NCBI RefSeq assembly: GCF_038066715.1 | Contig: NZ_JBBUKT010000007.1 | Location: forward strand, 1-64,000 | Length of the DNA stretch: 64,000 nt | From: Luteolibacter sp. Y139 | Lineage (GTDB): Bacteria; Verrucomicrobiota; Verrucomicrobiia; Verrucomicrobiales; Akkermansiaceae | Direction: 5' to 3' | Part shown: in pieces, positions 15,755 to 30,702 of the stretch | How the letters are laid out: each line of letters begins with the position of its first letter | Position numbering within the stretch: position 1 is the first letter of the stretch | The notes under the pieces: model-generated | Seen by the model: only the letters and a program-made list of their open reading frames with translations | Database searches by the model: none | What the model was told of the DNA's origin: nothing | Made by a program: the position numbers and the translations under genes

Positions 15755-17922
15755 CTATACAGTTGCGGCCTCCGGCTTGCCAGCCGACTTGCCGCATTCC
15801 TGAAGCACTTCTTCCAAGCGTCCGACGTCCACGGGTTTCACGAGGTGGTGGCGGAAGCCGAGGGAACGGCTTCGTTCGAAATCCTTTTCCATGCCCAAGC
15901 CGCTGAGGGCAATCCCGATCGTATTGTTGCGAGCCGCCACGACCTTCATCACTTCGCCGGGGCTGCCGTCGGGAAGACCAAGGTCGCTGAGCAGCAAATC
16001 GAAGTCCTCGCGTGCGGCGATCTCTAGGGCGGATGAGACGTTGAGCGCAGAGGACACGATATAGCCGCGGAGTTCCAGCAACATGGTCAGAGCCTCATTG
16101 GTGTCGGCGTGATCTTCCAAGAGTAGCACGCGGAGCTTCTTGCCCTGTTCGATCGTGGCCGGCCGGCGTTCCGGGGCAGGTACCGGCACTTCGTGGGCAA
16201 GCGGAAGTGACACCGTGACCGTGGCACCGTGGCCATGCCCGCGGCTTTCCACGCTGATATGACCGGAGTGGAGTTCGACCAATGCCTTGGTAATGGCAAG
16301 TCCGAGGCCGAGGCCTCCCTGCACACCACGCTCGGCCTGCTCGAATGGATGAAAGACCCGGGAGAGAAGGGCGGGCTCGATGCCGACGCCGGTATCGCGG
16401 ACGGTGATCGTGATGGAGTCCCCGTCCGAGGCGGAGGTGCTCACTTGGATGGAGCCCTTTGAAGTGAACTTCACCGCGTTTTTCACGATGTTCCAGAAGA
16501 CCTGCTGAAGGCGTGCCGGGTCGGCATTCACGTGGGCATCCTCGGCGGAAAGGTCCAAGCGAAGTTGGAGCTGCTTTGCAGCGATGTCCGGCTGGCAGAT
16601 CTCCAAGGCGTTTTTCAGCAGTTCGTGGATATCCACCACCGTGGGTTCCAGGTGGAACTTGCCGCTGCCGACACGGGTAAGGTCTAACAGGTCGTCGATC
16701 AGCCGGGCCTCAAGCTCGACATTGCGGCGGATGACATCGAGCGAATGATGGAGCTCCCGAGGCATCCGCTCGTCCCCGGAAAGATTGAAGAGGTGGGTGA
16801 TGACAGGAGTCAGCGGCGTGCGCAGCTCATGGCTGAGCATCGCGAGGAAGCGATCCTTCGCGCGGTTGGCGGTTTCGGCTTCTTCCCTTGCGCGGTTGGC
16901 GCGGCGGTAGAGTTCCACGTTGTCGAGAGCGAGGGCGGACCGGTGGGCAAGTTCGTCGGCAAGCCAGAGATCATCGTCGTCGAACTCATCCTGTGGATCG
17001 GTCCTTACCATGGTGATCGAGCCAATGACCCGGCCGCGAGCAGTAAGTGGCACGGCGGCGAAGGCGGCGGGTTTCAGGAGCCGGAGCACCGGCCGGTCTG
17101 CTTCCGGAGCGATTTCGTCGAGGATGCTGTCATCGACCCGGTTTCTCACGAAGGGAGTGCCGGTCTGGAAGACACGAAGAGCGCCGTGAGAAGTCTCTCC
17201 TGATTCGGGGTAGCGGATTTGCCTCAGAACTGCCTCCTGGCGCGGATCGCGATGGGCGACGGCGACCTGGTGGAGATGGCCGGCGTCGTCGAGACGGTCG
17301 ATGATGCAGAACTCGGCGAGCCGAGGTACGATCAAGCGGGCTAGATTGGAGAAGGTCTGCTCATAGTCGAGCGAGCCGGCGAGAACATTGCTGGCGTCCG
17401 CGAGGAAGGCCATGCGTTCCTTTTCCTCTTCTGCCCGGGCGCGTGCCGCCTGCTCCTGGAGAAGCTGGGAGTGTTCTTCCGCCTGACGCTTCACCTGCTC
17501 GGTCTTGAGGTGGAGGTCCACGAAGACCGCCACCTTGGCGCGGAGGATTTCGGGAATGACCGGGCTAAGGATGTAGTCGACGGCACCGAGCGAATAGCCG
17601 CGGGAAACGTGGTTCTCCGTGTCATTGATGGCGCTGATGAAGATGATGGGAGTGGTTTCGGAGCGTCTGCGTTTGCGGATTAGCGCAGCCGTTTCGAAGC
17701 CGTCCAACCCCGGCATGTTCACATCCAGCAGAATGACCGCGAAGTCCTGCAAGAGCAGTTGGCGCAGGGCCTCATCGCCCGAACGCACCTTCACCAGATT
17801 CTGGTGAAGCCCTTCAAGGGTCGCTTCCAGCGCAAGCAGCTTGTCCGGCCGGTCATCGACAAGAAGGATGCTTGCAGTCTGGGAGGTCTCCTGCATGGGG
17901 CGGTCGTTGCGGACGAAGTGGG

Positions 17923-17926
<4 letters not shown>
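15755..17926 (-). CDS. Hybrid histidine kinase REC-GAF-HisKA-HATPase-REC
   Basis: 723 aa from ATG 17926, whose ATGA overlaps the TGA of the upstream giant kinase, so translation is probably coupled. Order of domains: receiver (residues 18-135, acceptor Asp68 in ILLDVNMPG), helical linker, GAF (about 185-340), HisKA with [11 protein letters not shown] (His366), ATPase with DTGVGIEP (511) and GLGLGLAI (538), and a C-terminal receiver (598-715, acceptor Asp648 in LLSDLGLPD, Lys in VKPVD). There is no membrane segment. The N-terminal receiver could accept phosphate from the giant kinase made just before it. Confidence 0.93.
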
Positions 17927-24276
<6,350 letters not shown>

Positions 24277-24442
24277 GCCTCCGGCCTTGCTTGATTGCCA
24301 AGCATTGCCTCCGCTCTAGCAGATGAGAAATCCTGAGCAAAATGTGCAAACCGCACTGGCGGTGCGCATTTCGCACGGTTCCGCGCTGCCTCTTTGCACG
24401 CAGTTTCTCTTGAAATGAACGGATCTTCGACGACATCAGCGG

Positions 24443-24709
24443 TTGGTGAGCCAGCCCTCCGATACCGATCCAGTTACCATACCGTGGGAGAAGATTGTCC
24501 GGCAGGCCGTGCATGACATGCGAACGCCCCTGTCGTCGATGCTCACCACGGTGGCGGTACTTCGCCAACTTCAGGGAAACGCGGCGGCCCCGCCACAGTG
24601 GGAGCGGATGATTGATTTGTTAGAGCGCCAGGTGCAGACGCTTTCAGCGCAATTGGTCCAGCTTCACGAGTCTCCTGAAAGCTACCTCAAGGTGGAGGAG
24701 AGCGCGTAG
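24443..24709 (+). CDS. Stand-alone histidine kinase dimerisation (HisKA) domain protein, 88 aa
   Basis: Begins at TTG 24443 or GTG 24446, divergent from the giant kinase. Residues 18-75 form one HisKA/DHp helical hairpin with the H-box AVHDMRTPLSSMLTTVAVL; the phospho-acceptor His is about residue 24. No ATPase domain, sensor or receiver is attached, and the protein ends after the second helix. It could accept or pass on phosphate, like a histidine phosphotransfer protein, or form mixed dimers with a kinase. It may also be a relic. Its position next to the poly-HAMP kinase suggests a link. Confidence 0.7.
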   Translation: MVSQPSDTDPVTIPWEKIVRQAVHDMRTPLSSMLTTVAVLRQLQGNAAAPPQWERMIDLLERQVQTLSAQLVQLHESPESYLKVEESA

Positions 24710-24886
24710 AAGGAGGAGAGGGGGAGAGGAAATTGCAGGAGTCCCCTGCGGGCCTGTGCAAGTTGCGCGGGTTGAGGGAGCAGGGTATGAGCGCCTCATT
24801 CGAGAGGTTCTTGTAACTCTCTTAGAAAGAGGCGGGGGAATGGTGTGCGTGAGACGGGGCACCGCGCCTGCTCCTGGAGAGCCACC

Positions 24887-25084
24887 ATGAGAATCATGCT
24901 CTATATCCTCGGCTCCCTGATTCTGTTGGGAGCGCTCTGTTACGCCGCCACCCTGATCGGAATTCCTTCCGTGTGGGTCGGTGTGATGGGAGCGGTTATC
25001 CTCGCTCTTGGCATCATGGGTGCCGCCCGCACGGGCGTATCCCGTTCCGGCGGCGGAGGAACAGTCATCAACAAAGTCGATTGA
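24887..25084 (+). CDS. Small two-helix membrane protein, 65 aa
   Basis: ATG 24887 has a rare clear ribosome binding site for this window (GGAGA, 7 bp upstream), which fixes the start. Two hydrophobic helices (about 4-21 and 30-47) are followed by a Gly/Ser-rich tail ending in TVINKVD. Family not recognised. It lies 20 bp ahead of a small lipoprotein gene and probably forms a two-gene unit with the terminator at 25292. Confidence 0.6.
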   Translation: MRIMLYILGSLILLGALCYAATLIGIPSVWVGVMGAVILALGIMGAARTGVSRSGGGGTVINKVD

Positions 25085-25104
25085 ACGCCAACCCTGAAAC
25101 CACC

Positions 25105-25275
25105 ATGAAAACCATACTCAAACTCGCCTGCCTGTCTCTTGCAGCTCTCGCCTTCGGCAACTGCACCTATGTGCAACCGACCAGTGGCGAAAGCTCGTCG
25201 TCGACGACTACGACCACCGAACGCGATGGTTGGGGAAACACCGTGACAACGGAGGAGTCCACCACCTATCGCTGA
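25105..25275 (+). CDS. Small lipoprotein, 56 aa
   Basis: ATG 25105. The signal ends at the lipobox-like LAFGNC (Cys20); the mature peptide is Ser/Thr-rich (a run of S and T) with a final GNTVTTEESTTY. Likely a membrane-anchored small lipoprotein of unknown role. A terminator begins 17 bp after its stop codon. Confidence 0.6.
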   Translation: MKTILKLACLSLAALAFGNCTYVQPTSGESSSSTTTTTERDGWGNTVTTEESTTYR

Positions 25276-25291
25276 GCTTATCGGCGTGAAC

Positions 25292-25328
25292 CGGCGTTCC
25301 GCAGTTTGCTGCGGTGCGCCGTTTTTTT
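25292..25328 (+). terminator. Rho-independent terminator
   Basis: A hairpin from 25292 to 25321: outer arm CGGCG with CGCCG, an internal TT/TG mismatch, inner arm CCGCAG with CTGCGG, loop TTTG. Seven Ts follow (25322-25328). It ends the small membrane protein/lipoprotein unit. Confidence 0.9.
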
Positions 25329-25336
25329 GGGGCTCG

Positions 25337-27052
25337 CTACCCGACGTGAGGGACACAGGCCTGAATGCGGGTGCCGTGGTTCGGACTGGCGTCGATGACC
25401 AAGGTGCCACCGACGATGTCCAGGCGCTCCTGCATGCCCAACAATCCCAACCTCCGTTTGACAGTGGCTGGGTCGAATCCAACGCCGTTGTCCCGGATCG
25501 AGACGCAGACCGACCTTCCGACTTCCAATTCCACGGAGACGTGAGTCGCGTGGGCGTGCCTCGCGACATTTGTGAGAGCCTCCTGAGTGACCCGGTAGAG
25601 AGCGATGACTTGTTCAGGATGCATGTCCCGTGTCTCCCGATCCGTGGCATGGAAGTCGACGGGGGTGCTGGTTTTTTCGCTCCACTGGTGGACATAGTTC
25701 TCAAGGGCGACTTCGAGACCCAGTTCGTCCAGTTCGGCCGGGCGAAGTTCCCACGATTGGCGGTGAGTGGCCCTGATTAATCCATCCACGACCTTTCGGA
25801 ACTCTTCGAGGTCGTTGCTGGCTTCCTTGTTGCCGGCTTGCAAGAGCTTCCGCTGGAAGCCCTCCACATGCATCAGGACGGCCACCATGTGCTGTCCCAG
25901 ATTGTCATGAAGCTCGCGGGCGACCCGAGTACGTTCCGCCTCTTGCAAATGGACGATGCGTTGGAGGAGCTCGCGTCGCTCACGTTCAATTTTCTTTCGC
26001 TCGTCGACTTCGTCTTGGACCCGCTTCAGCGCCGAGGCCAATTCCAGCGTCCGTTCCTTGACCCTCGACTCGAGGGCATCGCGGGCATGGCGGAGTTCCT
26101 CTTCTGTATGAACGCGGTGGGTGACATCATTGAAGAGCACTGCGACGTGATGCAGTTCCGGCTCATCCACCCGGGATGCATACACGTCGTACCAGCGCTG
26201 CAGTTGCTGCGCCCGTGCCACAAAGCGCTCGGGTTCTCCGGTCTTTACGATACGGCCGTAAGTTTCAAACCAATGGGGTTCGTGATCTGTGGTGATCTCC
26301 CGCATGGTTCGTCCCACGGCATCATTAATGCCGGTGAGTCGAACGAACGAAGGGTTTACCTGAAGGAACCGATAGTCGATAGGATGGCCGGCTTCGTTGA
26401 AGATCACTTCGATCGTGCAGAAGCCTTCGTCGATGGAATCGAACAAGGTCCGGTAGCGCCGCTCTGAAGTTTGTAGTGCTTCTTCGGACGACCGGCGCTC
26501 GATGAGATCAGCCGCTTGTCTTGCCAGCAGATCAAGGAACCGAAGTTCACGGTCGGCGGGCCGGTGATGCTTGGTCCAATGGGTGGTGATCATGCCGATC
26601 AAGTTGCCGGCCCGGCTGACAAGCGGCGTTGATTGTGCCGACCTGAAGCCCGCTTCAAGGAGCAGCTTGAGTGCGGGATTGGGTTCGCCGGGTCCATCGA
26701 AGTCGACGAACGCACGCTTGTTCGAGGTCAGGGCGAGGCCACAGGAGGTTGGCGAATTGGCATCCACTCGCCGGAAACGGATCACGAGGGCTTCATCGAA
26801 GCCTTTGGCGGAAAGCACGGAGAGGCCGCCACTCCTGGGGTCGAGAATCTGCACCACTCCGGCGGCTGCGCGGGTGAGCGTGATTGCAGCCGCCAGGATC
26901 TCCTGATAGATCGCGTCAATGTTGTCCTCATCCACGAGACGGGCACCCAGTTCCTGCAGCAGGCGGGTATCCTCGAGATCGGCCGCGATCGACCGTCGCG
27001 ACGTGACGAGGGCCGATGGGGTCAGCTCAGGTGATTTCGGGGCGCTGGACAT
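25337..27052 (-). CDS. NarL-type sensor histidine kinase, GAF-PAS-HisKA_3
   Basis: 571 aa from ATG 27052; an in-frame start at 27157 would add 35 residues. No membrane helix. A GAF domain (about 35-185 of this start) senses an unknown small molecule; a PAS domain follows (about 195-315, with NPSFVRLTG and a PAC-like end). A coiled coil leads to the HisKA_3 motif TRVARELHDNLGQH (His382). The ATPase shows the EALTNVARHAHA N box, DNGVGFDP and LGLLGMQERLDIVGG. Kinases of this type usually phosphorylate LuxR-type regulators; none is adjacent, but orphan regulators lie at 29993 and 32803. Confidence 0.92.
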   Translation of the reverse strand: MSSAPKSPELTPSALVTSRRSIAADLEDTRLLQELGARLVDEDNIDAIYQEILAAAITLTRAAAGVVQILDPRSGGLSVLSAKGFDEALVIRFRRVDANSPTSCGLALTSNKRAFVDFDGPGEPNPALKLLLEAGFRSAQSTPLVSRAGNLIGMITTHWTKHHRPADRELRFLDLLARQAADLIERRSSEEALQTSERRYRTLFDSIDEGFCTIEVIFNEAGHPIDYRFLQVNPSFVRLTGINDAVGRTMREITTDHEPHWFETYGRIVKTGEPERFVARAQQLQRWYDVYASRVDEPELHHVAVLFNDVTHRVHTEEELRHARDALESRVKERTLELASALKRVQDEVDERKKIERERRELLQRIVHLQEAERTRVARELHDNLGQHMVAVLMHVEGFQRKLLQAGNKEASNDLEEFRKVVDGLIRATHRQSWELRPAELDELGLEVALENYVHQWSEKTSTPVDFHATDRETRDMHPEQVIALYRVTQEALTNVARHAHATHVSVELEVGRSVCVSIRDNGVGFDPATVKRRLGLLGMQERLDIVGGTLVIDASPNHGTRIQACVPHVG

Positions 27053-27169
27053 GGCTCGGAGCAGTGGAATGGTCCCCTCGGCCGCGCTGGAAGGCGAGGT
27101 CGCGGCTTTTCCCACGACAAGGAGATCGCGCCTTCCCGGCCCCGAATCAAGAATCAATCGGGCTGAAGC

Positions 27170-27847
27170 ATGATGAAGGAACTGTCAGGCGACCTTTGGG
27201 TCATGCGCTACCCGCTGAAGATTCTCGGCACTTCACACGGACGCACGGTGACCGTGATCCGCCTCTCTTCCGGCAAGCTGGTGATCCACTCGATGGCGCC
27301 ATTTTCCCCTGACGATCTGGATGCGATCCGCCGGGTGGGTGAGCCGGGATGGCTGGTGGAGGCGATGCTCCTTCACGATACGTTTGCAAAAAGCGGACGG
27401 GAGCTCTTTCCCCAGCTGCCTTTTTTGGGTCCGCCGGGTTTTGACAAGGTGGTGGGTTTCCATACCTCGTCCCTTCTGCCGACTCCGCCGGAGTGGGACC
27501 AAGAGCTGAAGGTGATCCGGCTCAAAGGCGCGCCGAAGCTGGAGGAACACGCCTTCCTCCACGTGCCTTCCCGCACGCTCATTGTGGCGGACCTTGTCTT
27601 CAATTTTCCGCCGGACGAGGGGCCATGGAACCACCTCTTCCACCGGCATGTCGCGGGCTTAAAGCGATATCCCGGCATGAGCCGCATCTTCCGCTGGTGC
27701 ATCGCGCACCAAGCGGCATTCCGGGAATCCGTCGCCGAACTGATGAGCTGGGACTTCGATCGCATCATTCCGGGGCATGGATGTGTGATCGAAACGGAGG
27801 GCAAGGCCAAGCTCGCGCGCGCGCTTGGCGATGCCGGGCTCGTGTGA
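27170..27847 (+). CDS. DUF4336 (metallo-beta-lactamase-like) protein
   Basis: 225 aa from ATG 27170. It matches DUF4336: an N-terminal strand with LKILGTSHGRTVTVIRLSSG, then LIVADLVFNFPP and a C-terminal IIPGHG-C. The fold is that of the metallo-beta-lactamase family, but the canonical HxHxDH zinc motif is not seen, so hydrolase activity is uncertain. There is no signal peptide. It diverges from the GAF-PAS kinase, with about 117 bp between the starts. Confidence 0.8.
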   Translation: MMKELSGDLWVMRYPLKILGTSHGRTVTVIRLSSGKLVIHSMAPFSPDDLDAIRRVGEPGWLVEAMLLHDTFAKSGRELFPQLPFLGPPGFDKVVGFHTSSLLPTPPEWDQELKVIRLKGAPKLEEHAFLHVPSRTLIVADLVFNFPPDEGPWNHLFHRHVAGLKRYPGMSRIFRWCIAHQAAFRESVAELMSWDFDRIIPGHGCVIETEGKAKLARALGDAGLV

Positions 27848-27857
27848 AGTTCCAGGA

Positions 27858-27986
27858 TCAGGTGCAGCCGCGCATCAGGAAGAGGATGAGCAGGATCGGG
27901 ATCGGAATGCCGACCAACCAGAGGAAGATCCAGCCGAGCTTGCCCGGGGCTGTGTTCAGCCGCGCTTTGGGTCGATGGGTTTTCAT
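27858..27986 (-). CDS. Tiny membrane protein ending MRGCT, 42 aa
   Basis: ATG 27986 to TGA 27858. It has a basic start, then one hydrophobic helix (GWIFLWLVGIPIPILLILFL) and the ending MRGCT. This form recurs in many small bacterial hypothetical membrane proteins, but no function is known. It lies tail to tail with the DUF4336 gene (10-bp gap). It is below common ORF length limits and easily missed. Confidence 0.65.
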   Translation of the reverse strand: MKTHRPKARLNTAPGKLGWIFLWLVGIPIPILLILFLMRGCT

Positions 27987-28127
27987 ACCCGTTCTTCCTC
28001 GCACTCCCCGTGCCGGATTCATGGAGTCGGAGCGCTGATCTAACAATTCGAATGCGCCTCTTGCAAAAGGGATGAAGCAGCCGAGACTGTTAGCCATTGG
28101 GCGGGATTTCCCCTCCTCGAAACAACG

Positions 28128-28170
28128 AGCGTTCCCATGGCCGATTCGCCGGGGAACGCTTCTTCTTTTT
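28128..28170 (+). terminator. Terminator without an upstream gene; possible end of a small RNA
   Basis: AGCGTTCCC (28128-28136) pairs perfectly with GGGAACGCT (28152-28160) across a 15-nt loop, followed by TCTTCTTTTT. It points rightwards, but the genes to the left (27858) are on the minus strand and no plus-strand gene ends nearby. See findings. Confidence 0.6.
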
Positions 28171-28229
28171 CCAGTGTCCTTTAAAGCCGTTGCAACGCGC
28201 AAACGTGAGAGGGCAAACGGCAGAGGCGC

Positions 28230-28418
28230 TCAATCAGGTTTGTGCGGACGGCCCTTTTGCCCGGCCTTGGCATCCGGCGAGCCTACGGTCTGATCGCTGC
28301 CCGGCGGTGGAATGGCGACGTCCTTTTCGGCGGGAAATGCGTCGGTCGCCGGGTCGGGAAGCGGCTGCCGGTTGGCGGCCTTCTTTTTCCCTGCGGTAAA
28401 TCGTGGTTTTTCTGCCAT
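28230..28418 (-). CDS. Hypothetical Lys/Pro-rich protein, 62 aa
   Basis: ATG 28418 to TGA 28230. A small basic, Pro- and Lys-rich peptide (AEKPRFTAGKKKAANRQPLP at the start, QKGRPHKPD at the end) that looks disordered. No motif is recognised. It diverges from the pyridoxamine-oxidase-like gene at 28498. Coding status rests only on composition and the lack of a better frame. Confidence 0.4.
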   Translation of the reverse strand: MAEKPRFTAGKKKAANRQPLPDPATDAFPAEKDVAIPPPGSDQTVGSPDAKAGQKGRPHKPD

Positions 28419-28497
28419 CTTTCACAGTCGCCGCGTTCGGATGGCAACGCAACGAAATGAAGCCGGGCGGCGGCACGAGGTCTGCAAAAGCAAAGCC

Positions 28498-29004
28498 ATG
28501 TCTACCATCGAAGACCTTGATGCCTCGCGCGCGGTTGCAAAGATGCGCGAGATCATCCTTGCGGCTCCCACCTGCTTCTTTGCATCGGGGCTCGGGCAGG
28601 TGCCATTTCACCTGTGCCCGATGTATGCCCAAGACGTGGATCGGGAAGGTTGCATCTGGTTCTTCAGCGGGGCTGACAGCGTTCACAATGAGCTTCTCGA
28701 AAAGGATGCACGGGTAGAGCTGATGTTTTCCAATGACAGCAAGCACGAGTATCTGGCGGTCTACGGTCGCGCGGAGATCAGCCGTGACATCGACAAGGTC
28801 GACGATCTGTGGGGGGCGATGGTCAAGGCGTGGTTTCCCGGCGGGAAGGATGATCCCAACCTCACCTTGATCCGGGTGGCGCCGGAGAAGGTTCACTATT
28901 GGGACACTCGTGAGAACAAGCTGGTGGCACTCGGCAAGATCCTACTCAGCGCGGTGACGGGGCGTGCCCTGGAGGCCGGGGTGGAAGGCGACCTGCGTCC
29001 GTGA
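28498..29004 (+). CDS. Pyridoxamine 5-phosphate oxidase-like (general stress protein 26) protein
   Basis: 168 aa from ATG 28498. It has the split-barrel flavin-binding fold: FHLCPMYAQDVDREGCIWFF, S-N-D-SKHEYLAVYGRAEI, then a helix with LWGAMVKAWFPGGKDDPNL and VHYWDT. These match the general stress protein 26 group, which binds FMN or FAD and whose reaction is mostly unknown. Its TGA overlaps a GTG start of the following kinase gene, suggesting a three-gene operon with a two-component pair. Confidence 0.85.
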   Translation: MSTIEDLDASRAVAKMREIILAAPTCFFASGLGQVPFHLCPMYAQDVDREGCIWFFSGADSVHNELLEKDARVELMFSNDSKHEYLAVYGRAEISRDIDKVDDLWGAMVKAWFPGGKDDPNLTLIRVAPEKVHYWDTRENKLVALGKILLSAVTGRALEAGVEGDLRP

Positions 29005-29996
29005 GCTTTTCCCGCAGGCCGTCGATGTTAGTATCAGGGATGATGTCGACAAGGAGTGAGGCGCAGGTGGAGGCCCGGTGGCCGGATGTGATGCCCCGGC
29101 CTGAGCTCAGGATCACGGTGGGATACCTATTGGCTGCCGGATTGTGGGTAGTGCTGTCGGATCAGGTGGTCCGCGTGGTCCTGCCGAATTCCTCTGCTTC
29201 CGTGCAGACGCTGAAGGGGCTGAATTTCGTCCTGACCACATCGCTGCTGCTGTTCTTTGTGCTGCGCCGCGCGTATCGCGGATGGCGGAGCGCGGAACGT
29301 CTCAACCGGGAACTCATCATGGAGATGAGCGATGGCTTCCGTCTGCTCTCCGCTCGTTCAGAGCGGTTGCGCGAGGAGGAGCGAACGCGGCTTTCCCGCG
29401 AGTTGCATGACCAGTTCGGCCAGGCGCTCACCAGTTTGACCATGGAACTTCGCTGGGTGGAGGGGCGCTTGGAGCGAATGGAGGATCAAAATGTGAATCC
29501 ACTGATCGACCGTCTGGTCGAGGCTGAGGAACAGGTGGCGCAATTGCTCACGGGAGTGCAGTCGATCGCCGCGGACTTGCGGCCCGATGCTCTCGACCGG
29601 CTGGGTCTCCAGGAGGCGCTGATGCAGGAAGCGGGTCGCTTTCAGGAGCGGACCGGGATCGAAGTGACGGTGAATGCCGGGGAATTGCCTGGCGACATCC
29701 CGCCGGCGGTCGCCACCGCGGCGTACCGGATTTTCCAGGAAGCCATGACGAATGTGGTCCGCCACGCCGGTGCCGCGCACGTGGCCGTGCGGTGCACGGC
29801 TGACGGCTCTGCGCTCAGGCTGACGGTGGCTGACGATGGAAAGGGGATGCCGGCCGAAGCGGAGCGGGGGAGGCAGGCGATCGGCCTGCTCGGCATGCGT
29901 GAACGGACGGAATTGTGCGGCGGCAGTTTTCGTGTTTGTTCTTCTGAAGGAGAAGGCACCGAAGTTTCCGCCATGATGCCATGGAAACAGGCATGA
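29001..29996 (+). CDS. NarL-type membrane histidine kinase
   Basis: 331 aa from GTG 29001; ATG 29040 is an alternative. Two membrane helices lie at about 38-60 and 72-89, with only a ~12-residue loop between them, so there is no periplasmic sensor domain. HisKA_3 has the motif LSRELHDQFGQAL (His136). The ATPase has an N box EAMTNVVRHAGAAHV, DDGKGMPA and IGLLGMRERTELCGG. Its TGA overlaps the ATG of the response regulator at 29993 (ATGA), a typical cognate pair. Confidence 0.92.
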   Translation: MSFSRRPSMLVSGMMSTRSEAQVEARWPDVMPRPELRITVGYLLAAGLWVVLSDQVVRVVLPNSSASVQTLKGLNFVLTTSLLLFFVLRRAYRGWRSAERLNRELIMEMSDGFRLLSARSERLREEERTRLSRELHDQFGQALTSLTMELRWVEGRLERMEDQNVNPLIDRLVEAEEQVAQLLTGVQSIAADLRPDALDRLGLQEALMQEAGRFQERTGIEVTVNAGELPGDIPPAVATAAYRIFQEAMTNVVRHAGAAHVAVRCTADGSALRLTVADDGKGMPAEAERGRQAIGLLGMRERTELCGGSFRVCSSEGEGTEVSAMMPWKQA

Positions 29997-30622
29997 ACAT
30001 CCTGATCACCGACGACCATGAACTGGTTCGTCGCGGCCTGCGCGGGCTCTTGCTCGACGAGTTTCCGACGGCGCGGATCGTCGAAGCGGGATCGGCCCGT
30101 GAGGCGCTTGAGATCGCCGAGCGAATGGACTGCCATCTTGCCCTGGTCGACATCAACCTCCCGGGACGGGACGGTCTCGAACTTTTGCGCGACCTGAAGC
30201 GCCTGTATCCCTCGCTGCCGGTGCTGATGGTGAGCGCGCACACCGAGGAGGAGTTCGCGATCCGCGCGCTGAAGCTGGGCGCGGCCGGCTATGTTTCGAA
30301 ACAGAGTGCCGCCGATGTTCTGGTAGCGGCGGTAAGGAAAGTGCTGGCCGGTGGCCGGCACATCAGTTCGGTGGTGGCCGAGCGACTGGCACGGGCTGCG
30401 GCGGAGGGCTGGGCGGGGGAACCTCATGAGACGCTATCTCATCGGGAACTTCAGGTTCTGAAGAAGATCGCGGACGGGCGTTCGATCAAGGAGATCGCCT
30501 CCGAATTGGCCCTGAGCGAGAAAACCATTGCCACCTATCGCAGCCGGATTTCGGAGAAGCTCCAGCTTTCGAGCAACGTCGAGATCACCCGTTACGCGCT
30601 GCTGCATCATTTGGCCGGTTAG
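29993..30622 (+). CDS. LuxR/NarL-family response regulator
   Basis: 209 aa from ATG 29993; the start overlaps the kinase stop. The receiver has the acidic pair in ITDDHELV, the acceptor Asp in ALVDINLPG (about 54) and Lys in VSKQSA. The C-terminal LuxR HTH (about 145-205) has LSHRELQVLKKIADGRSIKE and LSEKTIATYRSRISEKL. It should be phosphorylated by the kinase at 29001 and control transcription of unknown genes. A 22-bp palindrome follows 5 bp after the stop. Confidence 0.93.
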   Translation: MNILITDDHELVRRGLRGLLLDEFPTARIVEAGSAREALEIAERMDCHLALVDINLPGRDGLELLRDLKRLYPSLPVLMVSAHTEEEFAIRALKLGAAGYVSKQSAADVLVAAVRKVLAGGRHISSVVAERLARAAAEGWAGEPHETLSHRELQVLKKIADGRSIKEIASELALSEKTIATYRSRISEKLQLSSNVEITRYALLHHLAG

Positions 30623-30626
30623 GTTC

Positions 30627-30648
30627 TTGTCGGTAAAATTACCGACAA
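30627..30648. repeat. 22-bp palindrome downstream of the response regulator
   Basis: TTGTCGGTAA-AA-TTACCGACAA is perfectly symmetric and starts 5 bp after the stop codon. With no T run and a 2-nt centre it is a poor terminator. It could be an operator for the secreted-protein gene at 30703, possibly for the LuxR-type regulator next door. Confidence 0.5.
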
Positions 30649-30702
30649 ACGAATCAGCAAGACCACCACTGTTGGGTACGCAGTCTCTCGGCATGGTTCG
30701 AC

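Noticed and set aside
30639-30649. TTACCGACAAA shared with 6716-6726 downstream of another stop codon
   Set aside because: An 11-mer repeated twice in 64 kb is expected by chance; no further copies were noticed and the contexts differ.
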